From NCBI RefSeq assembly GCF_029255285.1, contig NZ_JAPUVI010000030.1, positions 23,758 to 87,757 of the forward strand: a DNA stretch of 64,000 bases. Reading direction: 5' to 3'. Below, piece after piece: positions 63,130 to 64,000 of the stretch (positions are counted from its first letter, which is position 1; each line of letters begins with the position of its first letter). The translations under genes were made by a program, and so were the position numbers. The notes under the pieces were generated by a model. It was given only the letters and a program-made list of their open reading frames with translations. It ran no database searches and had not been told where the DNA came from. Source of the DNA: Accumulibacter sp. Lineage in GTDB: Bacteria; Pseudomonadota; Gammaproteobacteria; Burkholderiales; Rhodocyclaceae.

Positions 63130-64000
63130 ACTGAGCGCCTGGCCCTTGCTGAGCTTTCTGCTGGCGCTACCGGTGCTCGGTGCGCTGGTCACCGCGCTCC
63201 TGCGGCGTGCCCCCTGGGCGACCTGGCTGGCGTTCGGCGCCAGCCTATTGACGCTGCTCGTGGCACTGCTGGTGGTCGCCGCCTTCGACAGGACAGTGGC
63301 CGATTTTCAATTGCTCGACTCGGCGGACTGGATCGCCGGGCTCAACGTTCGCTATCTCGTCGGCGTCGATGGCATTTCGCTGCTCTTTCTGCCAGCCACG
63401 GCGCTCCTCTTCTGTGGCGCCGTCGTCGCCAGTTGGCGTGTCGGCGCCAACGCGTCGACGCTGGCTCCCGGACTGTACTTTTCCCTGCTGCTGCTGCTCG
63501 AAGCGGCGACGCTCGGCGTCTTCTGCGCGCTGGATACCGTCCTGTTCTTTTTCTGCTGGGAGTTTACGCTGCCGCCGCTCTACTTTCTGGTCAGTCTGTG
63601 GGGCGTCGGCGTCGGCCGGCAGGCGGCGGCGGTGCGCTATTTCCTGGTCATGCTGGCCGGCGGCGTACCGCTTCTCTTCGGCCTGCTGGCGGCAGCCTTC
63701 GGGCAGGCGGGGGGTGGCGGGCCGGTGTTCGACTTGCCGACGCTGCTCGCGACGCCGCTGCCCGAGGGCGCGCAGACCCTGGTTTTCCTGCTGCTGTTCG
63801 TCGGTTTCGCCGTCAAGGTGCCGCTCGTGCCGGTGCATACCTGGTTGCCGCCGATCGCCATCGCGGCGCCGGCAGCAGTCACGGCGCTCATCGTTGGCCT
63901 CAAACTGGGTGCCTACGGACTGATCCGCCTGGCCATTCCGCTCGCCCCCCTGGCCGCGCGCGACCTGCACTGGCTGCTTGCCGGTTGTGGCACCGTGGCG
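63122..64000 (+). CDS. NuoM-type proton-translocating subunit, DAB locus (partial)
   Basis: The first 293 residues of another NuoM-type protein; the gene continues beyond the window. It keeps the TM5 Glu in Phe-Cys-Trp-Glu-Phe-Thr-Leu-Pro-Pro, the TM7 Lys in Phe-Ala-Val-Lys-Val-Pro-Leu-Val-Pro-Val-His-Thr-Trp-Leu-Pro, and the TM8 Lys in Gly-Leu-Lys-Leu-Gly-Ala-Tyr-Gly. Its ATG lies 8 bases inside the previous gene. It is the fourth antiporter-like subunit in this locus and the second with full NuoM-type residues. Confidence 0.87.
   Translation, partial: MTELSAWPLLSFLLALPVLGALVTALLRRAPWATWLAFGASLLTLLVALLVVAAFDRTVADFQLLDSADWIAGLNVRYLVGVDGISLLFLPATALLFCGAVVASWRVGANASTLAPGLYFSLLLLLEAATLGVFCALDTVLFFFCWEFTLPPLYFLVSLWGVGVGRQAAAVRYFLVMLAGGVPLLFGLLAAAFGQAGGGGPVFDLPTLLATPLPEGAQTLVFLLLFVGFAVKVPLVPVHTWLPPIAIAAPAAVTALIVGLKLGAYGLIRLAIPLAPLAARDLHWLLAGCGTVA

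Noticed and set aside
1-64000. CRISPR array, IS element ends, integrase or prophage genes
   Set aside because: None was found: no regularly spaced repeats, no transposase or integrase motifs, and no terminal inverted repeats were recognised.

Overview
The window is GC-rich, densely coded DNA of a betaproteobacterium. It carries a recJ...prfB-lysS block, beta-type trimeric porins ending in Phe, an RpfE-type gene next to recJ, three PEP-CTERM surface proteins, a complete propionyl-CoA carboxylase/methylmalonyl-CoA mutase operon and a DabA-type inorganic carbon locus. This combination points to Rhodocyclales and is reminiscent of the Candidatus Accumulibacter/Dechloromonas group. The taxonomic placement is inference, because no rRNA or tRNA gene was recognised.

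Layout. 1-692 has no convincing gene. 693-1508 is an AT-richer orphan lipoprotein. 1754-8179 (leftward) holds comEC, a chemoreceptor and lolCD. 8332-11120 is the overlapping rpfE-like/recJ pair. 11192-18184 is an accessory block: two PEP-CTERM genes, an SDR dehydrogenase, a bifunctional kinase/pyrophosphorylase, an HDOD protein coupled to a GGDEF/EAL protein, and an AraC regulator. It lies between recJ and prfB-lysS (18259-20948), which are close neighbours in many proteobacteria. A stand-alone MnmC FAD domain, a third PEP-CTERM gene, a degenerate REC-PAS-kinase and an HD-GYP protein follow to 27013.

27116-35580 is a carbon-metabolism unit. mcm-meaB-pccB-pccA runs leftward and diverges from a GntR/FCD regulator overlapping an enoyl-CoA hydratase family gene. 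Together Mcm, MeaB and PccAB interconvert propionyl-CoA and succinyl-CoA. 35590-43624 holds a TauE/SafE permease, cell-envelope sugar genes (rmlD, rmlB, manC), LPS core genes waaC-waaA and a TolC-type channel. 43723-50503 holds pcm, rpsT, two tandem porins and trpG-trpD-trpC. 50823-54437 holds hsp20-lon, a small exported protein and an acylphosphatase.

54568-64000 (running off the end) is the most unusual region. DabA (all four zinc ligands visible) is surrounded by four complex-I/Mrp-type antiporter-like subunits, one of them lacking the usual proton-channel residues. A small exported gene on the opposite strand is embedded among them. Known DAB systems are usually described as a two-gene DabA-DabB pair, so this looks like an expanded CO2-hydrating membrane module.

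A second notable signal is regulatory. All three PEP-CTERM genes are preceded by the same 15-base sigma-54-like promoter (GG-N3-GAAT-N2-TGCT), and 53 to 98 bp further upstream by the same 17-base TGT-N11-ACA-like site. Two of these 17-mers differ at one base. This defines a small RpoN/enhancer-dependent PEP-CTERM regulon readable directly from the window.
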